DNA from: Agapetus fuscipes
Lineage: Eukaryota > Arthropoda > Insecta > Trichoptera > Glossosomatidae
Length of the DNA stretch: 64,000 bases
NCBI GenBank assembly: GCA_951799405.1
Contig: OX637341.1
Location: 17,661,659-17,725,658 of the forward strand
Reading direction: 5' to 3'
The position numbers and the translations under genes were made by a program. How positions within the stretch are numbered: the stretch's first letter is position 1; every line of letters starts with the position of its first letter. Below are positions 10,031 through 21,079 of this stretch, piece after piece. A model generated the notes under the pieces. It saw nothing but the letters and a program-made list of their open reading frames with translations, did no database searches and had not been told where the DNA came from.

Positions 10031-11280
10031 AGATATAATAGTCTACAGAAAATGAAATATTTATAGAAAATAACATTACAGCACCTACGATATTTATTTG
10101 TATAACAGTCTAGAAAAAATCAATTTTCAGGAAAAATGTTTTTTTAATCCAAATTAAATTTGAGTCTATATTTTTCATACAGATTTTGTTTATAAATATT
10201 GTGTATTATTTGTAAAATATTGTGTATTACCTTTACACAAAACTAAAATATATATATTATTTCTGCGATATAAAAGACTATCCTTGGAATCTAAGGGAAC
10301 ACTGTACTGTGAAGCTTTTCTACTATGGTATTCTAAAGTTACGTGCATGGCAGTCTCTGAGAGTAGAGCAACTTGAACTGTTTTTATTCGTCAACTCTTT
10401 GATCTTTGTATGAGCAGAATGTCGGTGAAAAAAGGAAAAATATCTCAAATAAATAACTCTTTAAAATAACAATAAAATTGAGAAAGGAATACATAGTTTT
10501 GTAACTACCTACATAAAATATAGCTTACGTTAATCTTGATTTATATTAAAAACATGCTTACAAATAAGCATGCCGCATGCTTATTTTATGTTTAAAAATG
10601 AACACCAAAAAAGGAAATCATTTCGGTCACCCTTGGTTGGATTCAAACTCGATCTCTCGGCATGGAATGGAAACACTCTACTAACTGAACATTTTTAAAA
10701 TAATGGTGATGTCGTCAGCCTTGAACTTTATTTGATAGATGGAAAAATCTGATAACACATAAGCAATATTTGATTCTATACAAAAATACATTGACTTGCC
10801 TGACTTAATGTTTTATTTGTGTAAAACTTAATTTTTTTTTTCAAAACGAATTGTACAAAGCTATGTTAGTAAGTAACAATGGAAAAGTAAGAAAAGACAA
10901 TGCATAAATACTCTGGTAAGCTTATATACTATATGCGTACGTGATCTAGGTAGATACATGTTGCTCTACATCCTATTGGCAACAGGTTTACATCTCATTT
11001 GGAAAATCTCATGATTAACTAATTGAGTCTGAGAAATGTCACGTACTCTTATTTATCTTAATTAGGTTGTTACATTAATAAAGTATAATTATGACTTATC
11101 ATGATTAGATATAGTTATGAATATGTAACTCCTGCATTGAAAAAAAGATCTAAAATTATTTTCTTTCAGAATTTTTCAAAGTTGAATTTTGTACAAACGA
11201 GCAGAAAAATTATTTTTTTGCTATTTAAGAAATATGGTCTGGTAAAAAATATCTGAATATTCTTGATATATCTACCTACA
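10031..11280. other. Mostly unrecognised AT-rich DNA with one SINE B head
   Basis: At about 10605-10690 the minus strand reads AGTTAGTAGAGTGTTTCC, ATTCCATGCCGAGAGATCGAGTTTGAATCC, a decayed SINE B tRNA-like head. GCATGCttATTTTATG-type inverted words near 10550-10590 are short. Nothing else is supported. Confidence 0.4.
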
Positions 11281-11319
11281 CATGTTTGTTATGTTATTTT
11301 ACAATAACATAAAAAGAAC

Positions 11320-11860
11320 AATCTCGAAGTGTACAGTGTGTTTTGTGAGCCGAACGGAGCCGAACGGTCACGGACGTGTCCGAACTGCGCCGTGTGATCT
11401 GATCGGGCCGTCGCTTATCAGTTCTCGGCAAGAGGTGAAGAGAGTCAGACGTCGGCGACCAAGCACCAAACAGTGCAAGAGAGGGCATTACCATGGAGTT
11501 CCCTCCTCCCCATCTAATTGGATTTCCTGCCAGCAAGGCACCCGCCTTGTAGATTAGAGGCATAAGAGACAAAGTGCATAGGAGCGCCCACCCAGGGGCT
11601 CCAACGTGTGGAGGCATCCGCCTCGTGAGCCGCCGCTAGCCTGGGGCGCTGCCCTAGGCCTTCAGTTCAGAACTCCAGTCAACAGAGTAGGGAGTGTTTT
11701 AGTGTGCAGGTCGGGCCATTCCCTTATTTCCCCTTTTTCCCCCATATTACTAAAGTAAATAAACCCTCTTTTGTTCATGTTAAACTTATCTTTTAATATA
11801 CAACCCTTCCCAGAATACAAGTGAGCAACACAAGGAAAGAACCCCACGCCCTGAGAGTGA
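11320..11860. other. GC-rich island, possible solo LTR or relic promoter/exon
   Basis: 11340-11660 is clearly more GC-rich and CpG-rich than its surroundings (GCCGAACGGAGCCGAACGG, GGCATCCGCCTCGTGAGCC). A polyadenylation-like AGTAAATAAACCCTCTTTTG follows near 11755, and a splice-donor-like AGAGTAAGTA lies at about 11878. The GC-rich start, AATAAA and T-rich end would suit a solo LTR, but I could not find convincing TG...CA ends or a flanking duplication. No coding family is recognised in frames 11282-11557 or 11294-11617. Confidence 0.35.
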
Positions 11861-11879
11861 TGCTGATGATAGCTAGCCA

Positions 11880-12711
11880 GAGTAAGTATCCTGTAGGTAC
11901 ATCTTGGAAGGTACCTTTCTATTTAAACATAACAGTATTTACTCTATAAAATCATATAAACGAAGTTTTTAAATTTGTTTGAACATTGTGATTACACTAC
12001 CCACAAATAGACAGCAAAGTTAAAACAACCCCTTACTGAACAGCAATTATTCTTTCGTAAAAAATGACACAAGAAAAGCGTTTTAAAAATGAATTTCCCT
12101 TGAATGCATTGTAAGAAAACGTGATGTTATTATAGTACTGAAATTTCTATTGTCTTGGGGAAGGTTGGAATTCTTAGATGCAAGGTTGCATAAGAATTCA
12201 CAAAACCAGTTTTCCAACACACTCACAGCGTCAACCAAAAATGTACGAAAACTAAAATAGAACATCTGGTGAGCGTTTAAGTTTACGTACTTTTTTATGA
12301 AACGCTATGGTTGAGTTTAAATGTTATATTTTATACTTAGAGGTTAGGTTAGGTTAGGTTGTGGTTGGGTCGTACAAAATGCAATTTTCTGTATCACAAA
12401 AGATGTCGCGAAGAATAAAACTTAAGCTGAATTTTACTCAAATGTCAGGACGGAGAATTAGTCATGAAATAAAAGTTTTTTTTATGATGCTAGAAATTGC
12501 GCTGTACAAAAAGCTGTAACGAAAGGATTTATTAATAGGTATGTAGAGAAAATAAAGAATATGGGAAAATTTTGAATATGGACCTAAAAAAACGAAAGAT
12601 GATCGAACAGGGGCAAAAATCGACTCACCCGGCTTGAAGAGCCACAGGTTTACAATAATTATAACTACATAGTTAATTTTTTTATCGGATATTATACGAA
12701 CCGTTATGCAT
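11880..12711. other. Unrecognised, with fold-back relic and short TTAGG run
   Basis: 12268-12345 holds one half-unit of the palindromic family of 1.0-1.5 kb (TTTTTTATGAAACGCTATGG, TTGAGTTTAAATG). GGTTAGGTTAGGTTAGGTT lies at about 12344-12361. No gene seen. Confidence 0.4.
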
Positions 12712-12765
12712 TATTCTCGACGTTTAGTAAGCGACGTAGCTAACACCTTCAGGAGACACTCTCTC
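12712..12765 (-). ncRNA. Strongly decayed hammerhead-like remnant
   Basis: Minus strand: GTCTCCTGAAGGTGTTAGCTACGTCGCTTACTAAACGTCGAGAA. GAGA pairs with TCTC as helix I, but stem II is broken and GAAA has become TAAA. Confidence 0.35.
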
Positions 12766-12964
12766 TGCACGACGACTAAGAATTAACTCTGAACTCAGAA
12801 CAAGCTCGTGGGGACCAGATATTCAATAAATTCCTCGTTGAAGACATGAACATTATTGTAAATACCGTCACAAAGCATAGTAAGAGGTTTAAATAATTAA
12901 CAATGCAAACGTTAATTGTTGTTTCAGTGACAATCATGTTGTAAAAGTCCTTTTAGTTCTTGAT

Positions 12965-13190
12965 TGATTCTAGGCTGACCACCCATACTGTAAAAAATGC
13001 TTCACTTTGCCAATGTCACCCCTGTGTCAGGAAAGGTCAGCAAAAGTTGTAGGGTTTATGTTCATTTGAGGTTTGGATATTATTTGTAAGTACACATTCA
13101 GCATTCGTAAGCGCGAACTACACGTGTTTGTTTGTGGATATGAGCTTTAAATGATAATTTATCTTTGCAACGTTGATTCAAGATTATAAT
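12965..13190 (+). repeat. Family R
   Basis: Begins CTAGGCTGACCACCCATACTG; core CACCCCTGTGTCAGG; ends TTTGCAACGTTGATTCAAGATTATAATG. The extreme 5' end is missing. Confidence 0.75.
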
Positions 13191-13404
13191 GTCACTTTAG
13201 AAAGTACCAATACTCGAACAAGATCAAGTTTTTGCAAGTATGGATGGGCTTTTGATAAATGGTCAACGTTAAAACAAATAATTCTCTCAACTTTGAGTAT
13301 TTTTGAAAATTCAATGGCAGTTTGTTCTAGATCCAACTGATGACAATTTATCATATTTTTTTAATTAAATATGAAAAAATTATAAAATAACGTATGAAAA
13401 TACG

Positions 13405-13836
13405 CAATCTAAATCTAAATCTAAGCTGCAAACATATACATCATCAAAGATTCATATTAAACGCATTCCCACAAGTAGACATGTCGCACGTTTAATAATA
13501 AAGAGCAATAACTCAAAAATTGGGAAAATCGAGATTTTGTTATAAAACGCAAGAGCAATGCGAGAAGAATAGGTAGAATACGACAGCCGTTCAATTTGAA
13601 TGAGTATGACCGAGATAAAACATCAGTCGCCTTTTTCATCCCATACAAGTTGTACTGGTTGTCTGAACTTCAAACGTGATTTCCCAACATTCTTATTTGT
13701 TATTTCTCTTTATTATTAAGCGTGCGATGTATAAGTTCGCTAACACATGCCGCATGTGGACCTACAGTATAAAATCCCAATCTCAAATAAACATTAGCCC
13801 TGCAACTCTCGCCGACCTTCCCTGAAGATAATAAGT
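13405..13836 (-). repeat. Family R, split by a MITE
   Basis: Left part 13405-13484 (AAATCTAAATCTAAGCTGC to AGACATGT) and right part 13731-13836 (ATAAGTTCGCTAACACATGCCGCATGTGG to CTTCCCTGAAG) join into continuous R sequence once 13485-13730 is removed. Confidence 0.8.
13485..13726. mobile_element. 242-bp MITE inside family R, 4-bp duplication
   Basis: The terminal inverted repeats are about 28 bp (13485-13512 and 13699-13726; outer bases CGCACGYTTAATAATAAAGA) with two mismatches. ATGT is duplicated at 13481-13484 and 13727-13730, and the host R sequence needs only one copy. A 4-bp duplication fits few superfamilies (Sola- or Chapaev-like), but I cannot assign it from the ends alone. No transposase. 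Confidence 0.75.
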
Positions 13837-14827
13837 ATGAAAAAGGATTGAAATTATAAAAATTATTTAATACTCAAATAATTAAGCAAGGAAATATTTG
13901 TTTCTTAGAAGATACAAATTAAAAACAAATTTTCCGTTAAATTTAATTAAAGTAAATTCAATGAACTCAAATCAAAATTGAAAATGATATTTCGAAAAGC
14001 TTTCAATTTTCAGATTAAATATTGACAGTAAATATTTCAATGGGGGGGGAATTTTCATGTCTTGAAAATCTTTGTCGGGTTTTCTTGGACCGAAACACCC
14101 CAGCAAACTCAAAGTGAATGCCTAATTGACTGTACGCAATAACTTTCTTTCGGTCGAGAAATAACATGAAAAAGTATTTTTTCTTTTTTTGGATGAATGA
14201 ACGGACGAGCGTCGTTTAGCGTAGCACCCGAAACGATGATCTTTTTAAAAAGATATCTTTGATATTTCAATGCTTATTTTCTTCCTCGGAACGTCTTTTT
14301 TTATGCTTTTAATTTACAGAAAAGTTTTCTGTGCTTTTTTTTTGGTCTTTGGAGGGTTTTGCTAATTAGAGCAATGAAAAAAATGTTAATTATCAATGAA
14401 ATGAAAATCTTTTCAAAATTTTGTGTCGGATATTTTTGATTAAAATATTTCTAGATTTGTTTCAATTCTTGTTTTTAACTAAATAATGATGTGGTCCTTA
14501 AAAGTTTTACCATTTTTTCTTTTGCATAAAAAATATTCTGTGAATTCATAGAAAAATACGAATAGATTTGTTACATTAACTATGTTTTCATGTACCTATG
14601 CACATACGAGTTATATGGACCCATAGGATAAACAGAATTTCATTTTCCCATTTTTTTTTTTTTAATTTAATTTTATAAAAATCCTAGAAAACCGTATTTG
14701 GTTCTACATAACGCATTTAATTAAAACAACTTTGAAAACGTTCTACACTAAAAAATTGGTATGAAACTAAGAGCCTTTACTTTTAAAATAATTCTTCATG
14801 CCACAATTATTTTATTCATAGGTTTCT
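13837..14827. other. Unrecognised AT-rich DNA
   Basis: Homopolymer-rich (GGGGGGGG at about 14042; T11 and T13 runs). No gene or family member seen. Confidence 0.45.
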
Positions 14828-15055
14828 ATAAAACCGACTACCCGTACTGTAAAAAATGGTTCACTTTGCCAATTTTACCCCTGTTTCAGAGAAGGTTGGC
14901 GAAAATTTCATGGTTTTGGTTCATTTAAGACTTCTTTTGTATGTTGTAAGTTCTTATGCTGCAAGTTTAAGTCCCAACTTATTACTCTTAAGAATGCATT
15001 AAATATGAAACTCCTTTAATATCCTTGCAATTCAGATTTAAGATAATAGATTATC
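14828..15055 (+). repeat. Family R
   Basis: Starts ACCGACTACCCGTACTGTAAAAAATGG; ends ATCCTTGCAATTCAGATTTAAGATAATAGATT. The middle (GGTTTTGGTTCATTTAAG) is diverged. Confidence 0.75.
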
Positions 15056-15067
15056 ACTCAGTATTAG

Positions 15068-15535
15068 ATGTATGGAAGCGAGTCATGGACGGTGAATGAA
15101 AGAGAAGTTAATAAGGTATGCACTGTAGAAATGGCTCATTTGAGAAGTATGACAGGAAAAACACTGAAAGATAGAGTGAGAAACGAATGGGTTCTGAATG
15201 AATGCGGAGTAAAAAAAAGCGTGAAAGTGAAAGTTCAAAAAAGTGTGATGCGATGGTTTGGACATATTGAAAGGATGAATGAAGACTGACTGACAAAAAT
15301 AGTGTATAAAGGGAATGTAATAGGTAAGCGTGGGAGGGGAAGACCTAGGAAACAATGGATTGTTCAGATAAATGAGATTGCGAATGAATGGAATTTACAG
15401 AGTGGAAACAAGAGAAGAGCATGCATGAAAAGAGTGATGAAATTAGACGAGATGAATAAAGTATGCAAGGACAGAGTCAAGTGGTGGCACTTGTGTGGAG
15501 GTGCCGGCCACCCCTAGAGGAATGGCGGCAGGATA
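15068..15535 (+). pseudogene. LINE reverse transcriptase C-terminal region, one in-frame stop
   Basis: A single frame reads YGSESWTVNEREVNKVCTVE, RSMTGKTLKDRVRNEW, VMRWFGHIERMNED, then KRGRGRPRKQW, KRRACMKRVMKLDEMNKVCK and GGAGHP. These are the post-RT motifs (YGSE-W, RWFGHV-RM, GRPR-W) seen in many arthropod LINEs. The only break is TGA at 15287-15289, where the copy at 32.5 kb has Arg, consistent with a CGA-to-TGA change. The catalytic RT and endonuclease are missing (5'-truncated). It is fairly young, as the frame is otherwise open for about 150 codons. Confidence 0.75.
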
Positions 15536-15539
15536 CAAG

Positions 15540-16063
15540 ACAAAACAAGACTCCTGTTTCGGGTAAAGATGTAAAAATATGCACAAGTTCCTTTTTACAT
15601 GAGATGTAAATTTTCTTTACTGTGGCGTGATTTATTGATAAAAAATAAATAAGGACACTCATTTATTTACATAATAAACGTACAATAAATAATGCGTCTT
15701 ACAAAAAATGTAAATAAAGGAGTGAATAAGTTCAAAGCTCTCACATACATACGTGAACAATTCCCATATCTGCAGAAAGGAAATCTTCAAAAATATAAAA
15801 GCTGTCTTTGAACACGTACGATGTCCCTAGGGGTGACTGTTGCTGTAGTCTGCATAGCTTTTCCACTGCGGGGCACATTCACGTTTATTTTGTTCACATT
15901 GTTGGCTTGGGGCGGCCACACAAGGAGCTCTCTGAGACTGTAGAGCGTCATACAATAGTGAGATTAAAAGTTTATGTGAAATGTGTGCACTCCAGTGAAT
16001 TTTATTTGTTGTATAAATTTAAACAAATGTAATTAAGATGGTTTTGTCTTCATGTCTTATATA
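15540..16063. other. Unrecognised
   Basis: The open frame 15808-16032 (74 codons) has no family motif. No repeat family member seen. Confidence 0.4.
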
Positions 16064-16380
16064 TTTTTTTAAGAAATCTTGTGCGGGAGACACTCTAGAT
16101 TCTAGAGACTCTAGGGGTCTATGACACTTGTTGTAGTGCCGCAGAGGTGTACGAGCTTGATCGTCGCTACCAAGCGCCAATACTCAAGCAAGACCCAGTT
16201 GCTGTAAGGCTGGATGGACCTTTTAGTGACCGGTCATTGGTAAAGGTTTATGAATTTTTCAACCCAGTGAAGAGCAAATTTGAAAATATAAATGGTATAT
16301 TTTTTGTGCTCCGCCGGGATTCGAACCTACAACCTTCCCATTCAGAGTCCGCAGTGTTACCACTGAGCTACGGACCGATC
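16064..16380 (-). mobile_element. SINE A with tail 1, near complete
   Basis: Reads from T-run and AAGAAATCTTGTGCGGGAG (tail 1) through AGCGCCAATACTCAAGC and TGAATTTTTCAACCCAG to GGGATTCGAACC (box B complement) and CCACTGAGCTACGGACC (box A complement). It abuts a family R copy at 16381. Confidence 0.8.
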
Positions 16381-16634
16381 AAATCTAATCTAATCTAAGT
16401 TGCAAATATATGTAACATTAAAGATCCGCATTACATGCATTTTCACAAGTAGACACGTAGAAGTTCGCGCTTACACATGCCGCATGTGAACCTACAACAT
16501 AAAAACTCAAATCTCAAATGGACATTCACCCTGCAACTCTTGCCGACATTCCCTGAAACAGGGGTGACATTGACAAAGTGAACCGTTTTGTACAGTATGG
16601 GTGGTCAGCCTCATACCAGCCTATTAGTCAAGGA
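16381..16634 (-). repeat. Family R, full length
   Basis: (AATCT)n-type end, AAGTTGCAAATATATG, CACATGCCGCATGTG, CAGGGGTGACATTGAC, ends CAGCCTATTAGTCAAGGAAC. Confidence 0.8.
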
Positions 16635-16956
16635 ACAAATAAAATATTAAATTTTCAACAAATAACATTTGTAATAAATAAATAAATAGGAAAAATAATA
16701 ATGCTGTTTTTTCAAGTGCGTATAATATAGTTATACATACGGCTTTATTAAAAATAACTGTCGGCAAGACAAACAATATGATATTTTATATGAATGGAAT
16801 TGTATTTTTTCCACAAGAATAACTATGTATTTTCTTATGAACTCCACGACAAACAAGCGAGCATTTTTCATGAATTTAAATGTGAAAAACAAAGAAATTG
16901 CAAGAATATGGACCAGATTTCACAAAAAATATTTCAAAACCTAAACTCCTTAAATT
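16635..16956. other. Unrecognised AT-rich DNA
   Basis: Nothing supported; a 61-codon frame at 16794-16979 lacks motifs. Confidence 0.4.
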
Positions 16957-17207
16957 CCTTGACTGATAGGTTAGTATGAAATTGACCACCCATACTGTAC
17001 AAAATGGTTCACTTTGCCAATGTCACCCCTGTTTCAGGGAAGGTCGGCAAGAGTTGCAGGGCTTATGTTCATTTGAGATTGGGTCTTTATATTGTAGATC
17101 CACATGCGGCATGTGTGAGCGCGAAATTATGCGTGTCTGCTTGTGGGAATGCATTTAATATGAATCTCAAATGATACATATCTTTGCAGCTTAGATTTAG
17201 ATTTAGA
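16957..17207 (+). repeat. Family R, full length
   Basis: Starts TTCCTTGACTGATAGGTTAG; core GTCACCCCTGTTTCAGGG; ends TATCTTTGCAGCTTAGATTTAGATTTAG. Confidence 0.85.
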
Positions 17208-17322
17208 AACTAAATGAAATGATTGTGTCTTTCTATGTATATTCAAATACCCAAGACAGTAATAAACTAACGGTAACTAAGCTACACATATAGTGTAACT
17301 TCTTTAGATAAAAAAAAAAATT

Positions 17323-17512
17323 AGGCTGATTTATTTGGTGAGCGCTGTTTTTGTGTGTATCACATCTCAAGAGCACTCTGCGAACATAGTCGTCGCTGTA
17401 GAAAGCGCCAATTCTCAAGCAAGACCCAATTGCTGTAAGGCTGGGTGGACCTTTAGTGACCGGTCTTTCGTAAGAGTTTTATGAATTTTCAACCCAGCGA
17501 AGAGCTTGTGTT
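17323..17512 (-). mobile_element. SINE A with tail 2, head truncated
   Basis: Starts GATTTATTTGGTGAGCGCTG and TGTGTATCACATCTCAAGAGC (tail 2), continues through CCAATTCTCAAGCAAGACCC and stops at CAACCCAGCGAAGAGC. The tRNA-like head is missing. Confidence 0.7.
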
Positions 17513-17544
17513 GTCTTGTATCCTGCCGCCATTCATCTTGGGTC

Positions 17545-17710
17545 ATTTCACCATAACTTTGACCCTGGTTCAACAGATGAAATGGGGTAATGATTAATTA
17601 ATAAATAATTACAATAAACAATAATGAATTATGAATTGATGATGTTAATACCTGTTTCTGGCCAGACAGAATAGGTTGGTGAAATGCATTCCGCTTCACA
17701 AATCAATTTT
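17545..17710 (+). mobile_element. SINE C body without head
   Basis: GGGTCATTTCACCATAACTTTGACC, AATGGGGTAATGATTAATTAA and TTAATACCTGTTTCTGGCCAG match the SINE C body at 7.3 kb. Confidence 0.55.
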
Positions 17711-18521
17711 AAAACAAAATTAAAGTTTTTGACAATATTTATTTAAATGACAACTGAGTTACAGAAACGCAAACAGTATCTAGTTATTCTACTATCTTTC
17801 CTCGAAAAGAATCGTTTTTCTTGCACGGAGCATATCATGCACAAAGGCACCGTCTATGTAATACATATTGCTCAATTCTCATATACCCTGTTCCCAAGTA
17901 AAAAACTCAACGTTAGCGTTCATCTAAAAATGTACAGAAACAAAAACTTCGCTTGTAGTGAGCTTGTCAGTTTCTATATATTTTTGAAAAAATCAGATGG
18001 ATGAGTTTTAACGTAGTTTTTTATACTTGGGTACTGAATATAGAATGCTTCTCAGTGTTCCGAGTATAAAGCCTTACTTCAACTCCTCTCGATCTCAAAA
18101 ATCGTTAAAATGTATGTAAACTGAAACACTCACTAGGAGTGCAGTCGTACATTTCATACATTTTCTATTTACGCAATTGAAGCGAGTTTATGTTAACTTT
18201 GTATGCTCGGGGTACAGATGTCTTTTGGAATATTTTCACTGATTTACCCAATTTTCCTTCTTCCAGTCACTCCTCGTTCTGTATTTTATATAACCGAGGA
18301 TTTCATGTTTTTTTTCATGAGGAATGAAGTTCGCAGATTTATTTCAACGTGGCATATAAACTAGTGAATTCTAAATAGTAACTTTCAAGGCTTAAGCTTT
18401 CAGCGACGACGGTTAACATTTGAGGTTTGTTTTTTAGGTTATGTTTTCGTGACCAATCGGATTGTTTACATTTTGTCAATGTCTTGAATGGACATCTTCA
18501 GCGTTGCCTTTTTGCTGCCTT
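17711..18521. other. No gene; one fold-back unit inside
   Basis: About 18020-18200 resembles the palindromic family of 1.0-1.5 kb (CGTTAAAATGTATG, CACTCACTAGG, TTTCATACATTTTC). The 85-codon frame 17747-18004 has no recognisable motif. Confidence 0.4.
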
Positions 18522-18757
18522 AGTTCTTGTTTGCCGTATAGACCATTCAGCTAATTTTACGTGAGCAATGTTTGCATTGTACTGGACCAATGTGTCTTAT
18601 GAAAACAGGAAATTGATTTAAAAAAAAATTAAAACAATTCTCACATTATCGAGTTGTACGTTTTTTCTTAGCTCAGATTGTGTAGAATTTGATTCTTAAG
18701 ACAACTGCATTAAAAAGTCATATTTGACAAATTTGGTCTATACGGCAAACAAGAACT
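18522..18757. repeat. 236-bp segment with perfect 24-bp inverted ends
   Basis: 18522-18545 and 18734-18757 are exact reverse complements (outer words AGTTCTTGTTTGCC and GGCAAACAAGAACT). No coding capacity and no clear flanking duplication. It is probably a MITE or fold-back element of unknown class. Confidence 0.6.
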
Positions 18758-18909
18758 GGGGGAGCGTTTTATCTATTATCTTATTTGTGAAGATATATTA
18801 ACATTCAAGACACTAATAGGTTCACGTTTATATATACTGCGTTTGTTCCTACAAAATAAAAATATAAACCAAACGCAAGTGAACATGTTCTGTGTTAGTT
18901 TATATTTAC

Positions 18910-18950
18910 ACGTGAAGATGGGAGGTACTGCTTCTCCCAAAACTGGTCGT
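18910..18950 (+). ncRNA. Hammerhead-like remnant
   Basis: GTGAAGA, T, GGGAG...CTCCC hairpin, AAAAC, then TGGTCGTGAACAAAATAAAAC. Stem II is intact. The core has C-to-G at its first base and GAAA has become AAAA. Confidence 0.3.
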
Positions 18951-19365
18951 GAACAAAATAAAACTCATGTGAATTAAAACAAAGCAATTTTTATTTTAAT
19001 CGAACATAAGCCCTGTTACTTTCACAGCCCATCCCTGAAATATAAATTTCAATGGGAACGTTAACATTTTTTGTTACAGTAAGCGTAGTCAGGTTTATGC
19101 TAGTTTTAAAATGAATATTTTTTTTTTTCAGTGTATATTTCACTACATAGAAATAAACATCTTAAAAGTTTTCAAAAGCATCACATGCGTGGGGTGAACT
19201 TTTGGATACATCAAAGATTATGTAAATAAAATACTTTTATTTTGTTCCTTGCTGCGCTGAAAACTCACTACCTTTCAATTTAGACTACAAAGCATTAACC
19301 AATTAACCAAACCAGTTCTTCATTTTTTTCTTTCTGCTTAATGAGAAAGTCACAAGTGTCGAGTT
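18951..19365. other. Unrecognised AT-rich DNA
   Basis: Nothing supported. Confidence 0.4.
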
Positions 19366-19592
19366 CTAATCTAAGTTGCAAAGTATATGTAACATTAAAG
19401 ATTCACATTATATACATTTTCACAAACAGGCACGTTTTAGTTCGCGCTTAAACATGCCGCATGTGGTCATACAATATAAAACCAGAATCTCAAATGAACA
19501 TACACCCTGCAACTCCTGCCGACCTTCCCTGAAACAGCGGTGACATTGACAAAGTGGAGCGTTTTCTACAGCATGGGTAGTCAGCCGAGTCA
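19366..19592 (-). repeat. Family R, 5'-truncated
   Basis: TCTAATCTAAGTTGCAAAG to CAGCATGGGTAGTCAGCC; the outermost AAGTCAAGGAA end is missing. Confidence 0.75.
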
Positions 19593-19825
19593 GGTCAGGT
19601 CGAGTTGATTGGAGAGAGTTTGTAGTGTTCTCAAAATTTATTTATTTTTAAAAAAGAATCCTTAAACTTTGATGGATGGCTTGTCCATCGAGCATTATTG
19701 CATAAAATATTCAATCTCCCTTACAAACTATTTAAATTTAATATTGTCTTAGAATTCAATCATTTACAATGTTCTTAAAGTACTGAAAAAATAAATTTTT
19801 GTACCGAAAAGTATTTTTGAAAAGT

Positions 19826-20006
19826 GAGATTGGTTCACTTTGCTACGCCACCTCTTTTTCAGAGAAGAATGTCAAAATTTGCAGAACGTATAAAGGTACA
19901 TTTGAGATTTGGATTTTATACTTTAAAATAACACTTGCAGATTGTGTAAGGGCAGACTTACACGTGTCCACTTGTAAGCATGTATTCAATTTCTACTAAC
20001 ATATTT
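19826..20006 (+). repeat. Family R, degenerate
   Basis: GATTGGTTCACTTTGCTACGCCACC, then CATTTGAGATTTGGATTTTATA, CACTTGTAAGCATG and AACATATTTATTTCG. Well diverged and 5'-truncated. Confidence 0.6.
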
Positions 20007-20445
20007 ATTTCGTCTCGGAAGCCTTGAAGGCTGTGAGGGTTTTCTTCTGTCCTGCTGATTGACACAATTAATAATATAACATACACACTTTAATATGTTT
20101 ACTTTTATTTCTTTCACAATGTATACACAATTAACCACAGCACAATAATATTCTTTATTCTTAATTACACAGGCTTGTGGCTATCCCGCCAGGCAAGCTT
20201 CTAGTCTCCTTCTGCCTTCCTTTGTTTTCCTTTTCATTCAAATTCAAATCTCATGTTCCATTTTACCTAACAAACAAATCCATCTCGTTACAAGGCTCAA
20301 GATCTCCTCCAGAACAATCCTCCAGAACTCTATGTTTTGTGTGGTATCCCATACAATTTATTTAAATCTTACAGGTTCATACATCTCTTCAGGAAAGATA
20401 ATACTCATAGACTAAAAATTGGCGAAATATACTAATTACATAAAT
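20007..20445. other. Unrecognised
   Basis: A somewhat C/T-rich patch near 20.2-20.35 kb. No coding family. Confidence 0.4.
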
Positions 20446-20513
20446 TTAGGGCCTGTTGCACCAACCTCCAATATGTGATTGACACATCAAATTTGATTGC
20501 TTAATTCTGGTAA

Positions 20514-20545
20514 GGACCTCGGTTAAATATTTCTCGAAAGTGGGT
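20514..20545 (+). repeat. Left copy of a 32-bp duplication flanking a SINE
   Basis: Begins GGACCTCGGTTAAATA and ends AAGTGGGT; matches 20956-20987 with two mismatches. Confidence 0.7.
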
Positions 20546-20955
20546 AATAATTAGAAGTTAAGCAACATTGGGCGTGGTCAGTACTTGGATGGGTGTGCGC
20601 TCAGGTACACCGCGTGTCGTTGGCATCTCGTACCGGTCCGTAGTCCGTTGTGGCAACACTTCGGACTCGTAAATATTTGGAAGGTTGTGGATTCGGATCC
20701 CGGCGGAGCACAAAAATATACCATTTATATTTCGAATGTGCTCTTTGCTGGGTTGAAAAATTCATAACCCTTTACCAATGACCGGTCACCAAAGGTCCAT
20801 CCAGCCTTACAGCAACTGGGTCTTGCTTGAGTATTGGTGCTTTGTAGTGACGACCAAGCTCGTACACATCTGCGGCACTACAACAAGTGTCATAGACCCC
20901 TAGAGTCTTTAGAATCTAGGGAGTCTCCCGCACAGGATTTCTTAAAAAAAAAAAA
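20546..20955 (+). mobile_element. 5S-headed SINE A with tail 1
   Basis: 20552-20630 is the 3' half of a 5S rRNA-like sequence: GAAGTTAAGCAACATTGGGC, GTACTTGGATGGGTG, ACACCGCGTGTCGTTGGC. It runs directly into the tRNA-like head (CCGGTCCGTAGTCCG, GTTGTGGATTCGGATCCCGG), the body, tail 1 (CTCTGCGGCACTAC..., GGAGTCTCCCGCACAGG) and an A-run. A heterodimeric 5S-tRNA SINE. Confidence 0.75.
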
Positions 20956-20987
20956 GGACCTCAGTTAAATATTTCTCGGAAGTGGGT
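20956..20987 (+). repeat. Right copy of the 32-bp duplication
   Basis: GGACCTCAGTTAAATA...GGAAGTGGGT directly after the SINE's A-run. The MITE sequence continues from here. Confidence 0.7.
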
Positions 20988-21079
20988 GAAATTTGAACAG
21001 GAAAATGATGTACACCAGCTGACTTACGAATATGCAACCAAATGTTTGATTTGAAAGGGAAAAACCACACTTTATTTTA

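Noticed and set aside
12344..12361. TTAGG telomere-type repeat
   Set aside because: Only about three to four units. Such short runs are common in insect DNA and do not indicate a telomere here.
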